A DNA stretch of 5,615 nucleotides from MGIIb-O3 sp046710875. Lineage in GTDB: Archaea > Thermoplasmatota > Poseidoniia > Poseidoniales > Thalassarchaeaceae. Shown here in pieces: positions 5,607-5,615 of this stretch. The notes under the pieces were generated by a model that saw nothing but the letters and a program-made list of their open reading frames with translations, was not told where the DNA came from and searched no databases. Position 1 is the stretch's first letter, and every line of letters begins with the position of its first letter. The DNA lies in the NCBI GenBank assembly GCA_046710875.1, contig JBKEHQ010000082.1, positions 1 through 5,615 on the forward strand. The letters are read 5' to 3'. The position numbers and the translations under genes were made by a program.

Positions 5607-5615
5607 TAGATTCTT

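Overview
The window reads as chromosomal DNA of an AT-rich archaeon with tightly packed genes. Archaeal markers are a stand-alone zinc-ribbon ribosomal protein S27ae (eS31), an archaeal/plant-type D-aminoacyl-tRNA deacylase (DtdA/GEK1 family), an HVO_0476-like zinc-finger protein, TATA-like boxes 21-30 nt ahead of start codons (the geometry of leaderless transcripts), and oligo-T terminators. The low GC and this mix of genes fit a marine Thermoplasmatota (Marine Group II/III, 'Ca. Poseidoniales'-like). That placement is inference: no 16S rRNA or other decisive marker is present.

Layout, left to right. (1) 2-967 (+): the catalytic domain of a subtilisin-like S8 protease with all catalytic residues; its 5' end lies outside the window. 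(2) 959-978: T-runs on both strands at a convergent junction. (3) 993-1781 (-): a class I SAM methyltransferase-like protein of unknown substrate. (4) 1782-1857: a divergent promoter region with two oppositely oriented copies of TTGAATAG. (5) 1858-2472 (+): an HVO_0476-type zinc-ribbon protein with an apparent internal duplication. (6) 2459-4410 (-): a two-gene operon in which D-aminoacyl-tRNA deacylase is followed by proline dehydrogenase, joined by an ATGA overlap. (7) 4386-5402 (+): an unrecognised protein made of short beta-strand repeats, probably a beta-propeller; its start is ambiguous and may overlap the dtdA start head to head. (8) 5390-5590 (-): ribosomal protein S27ae with a clear Shine-Dalgarno, presumably the tail of an operon that begins off the right edge.

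There are four functional themes: protein breakdown (S8 protease), proline catabolism (PRODH), translation fidelity (DtdA) and the ribosome (S27ae). Only dtdA-PRODH forms an obvious operon. The other genes alternate strands, and two convergent pairs overlap by 13-14 nt. I see no mobile element, CRISPR array, tRNA or rRNA, and no stretch over about 80 bases without a gene. Nothing here is a clearly new defence or mobile system. The most open items are the propeller-like protein with its overlapping start, the orphan methyltransferase and the duplicated module in the zinc-ribbon protein.
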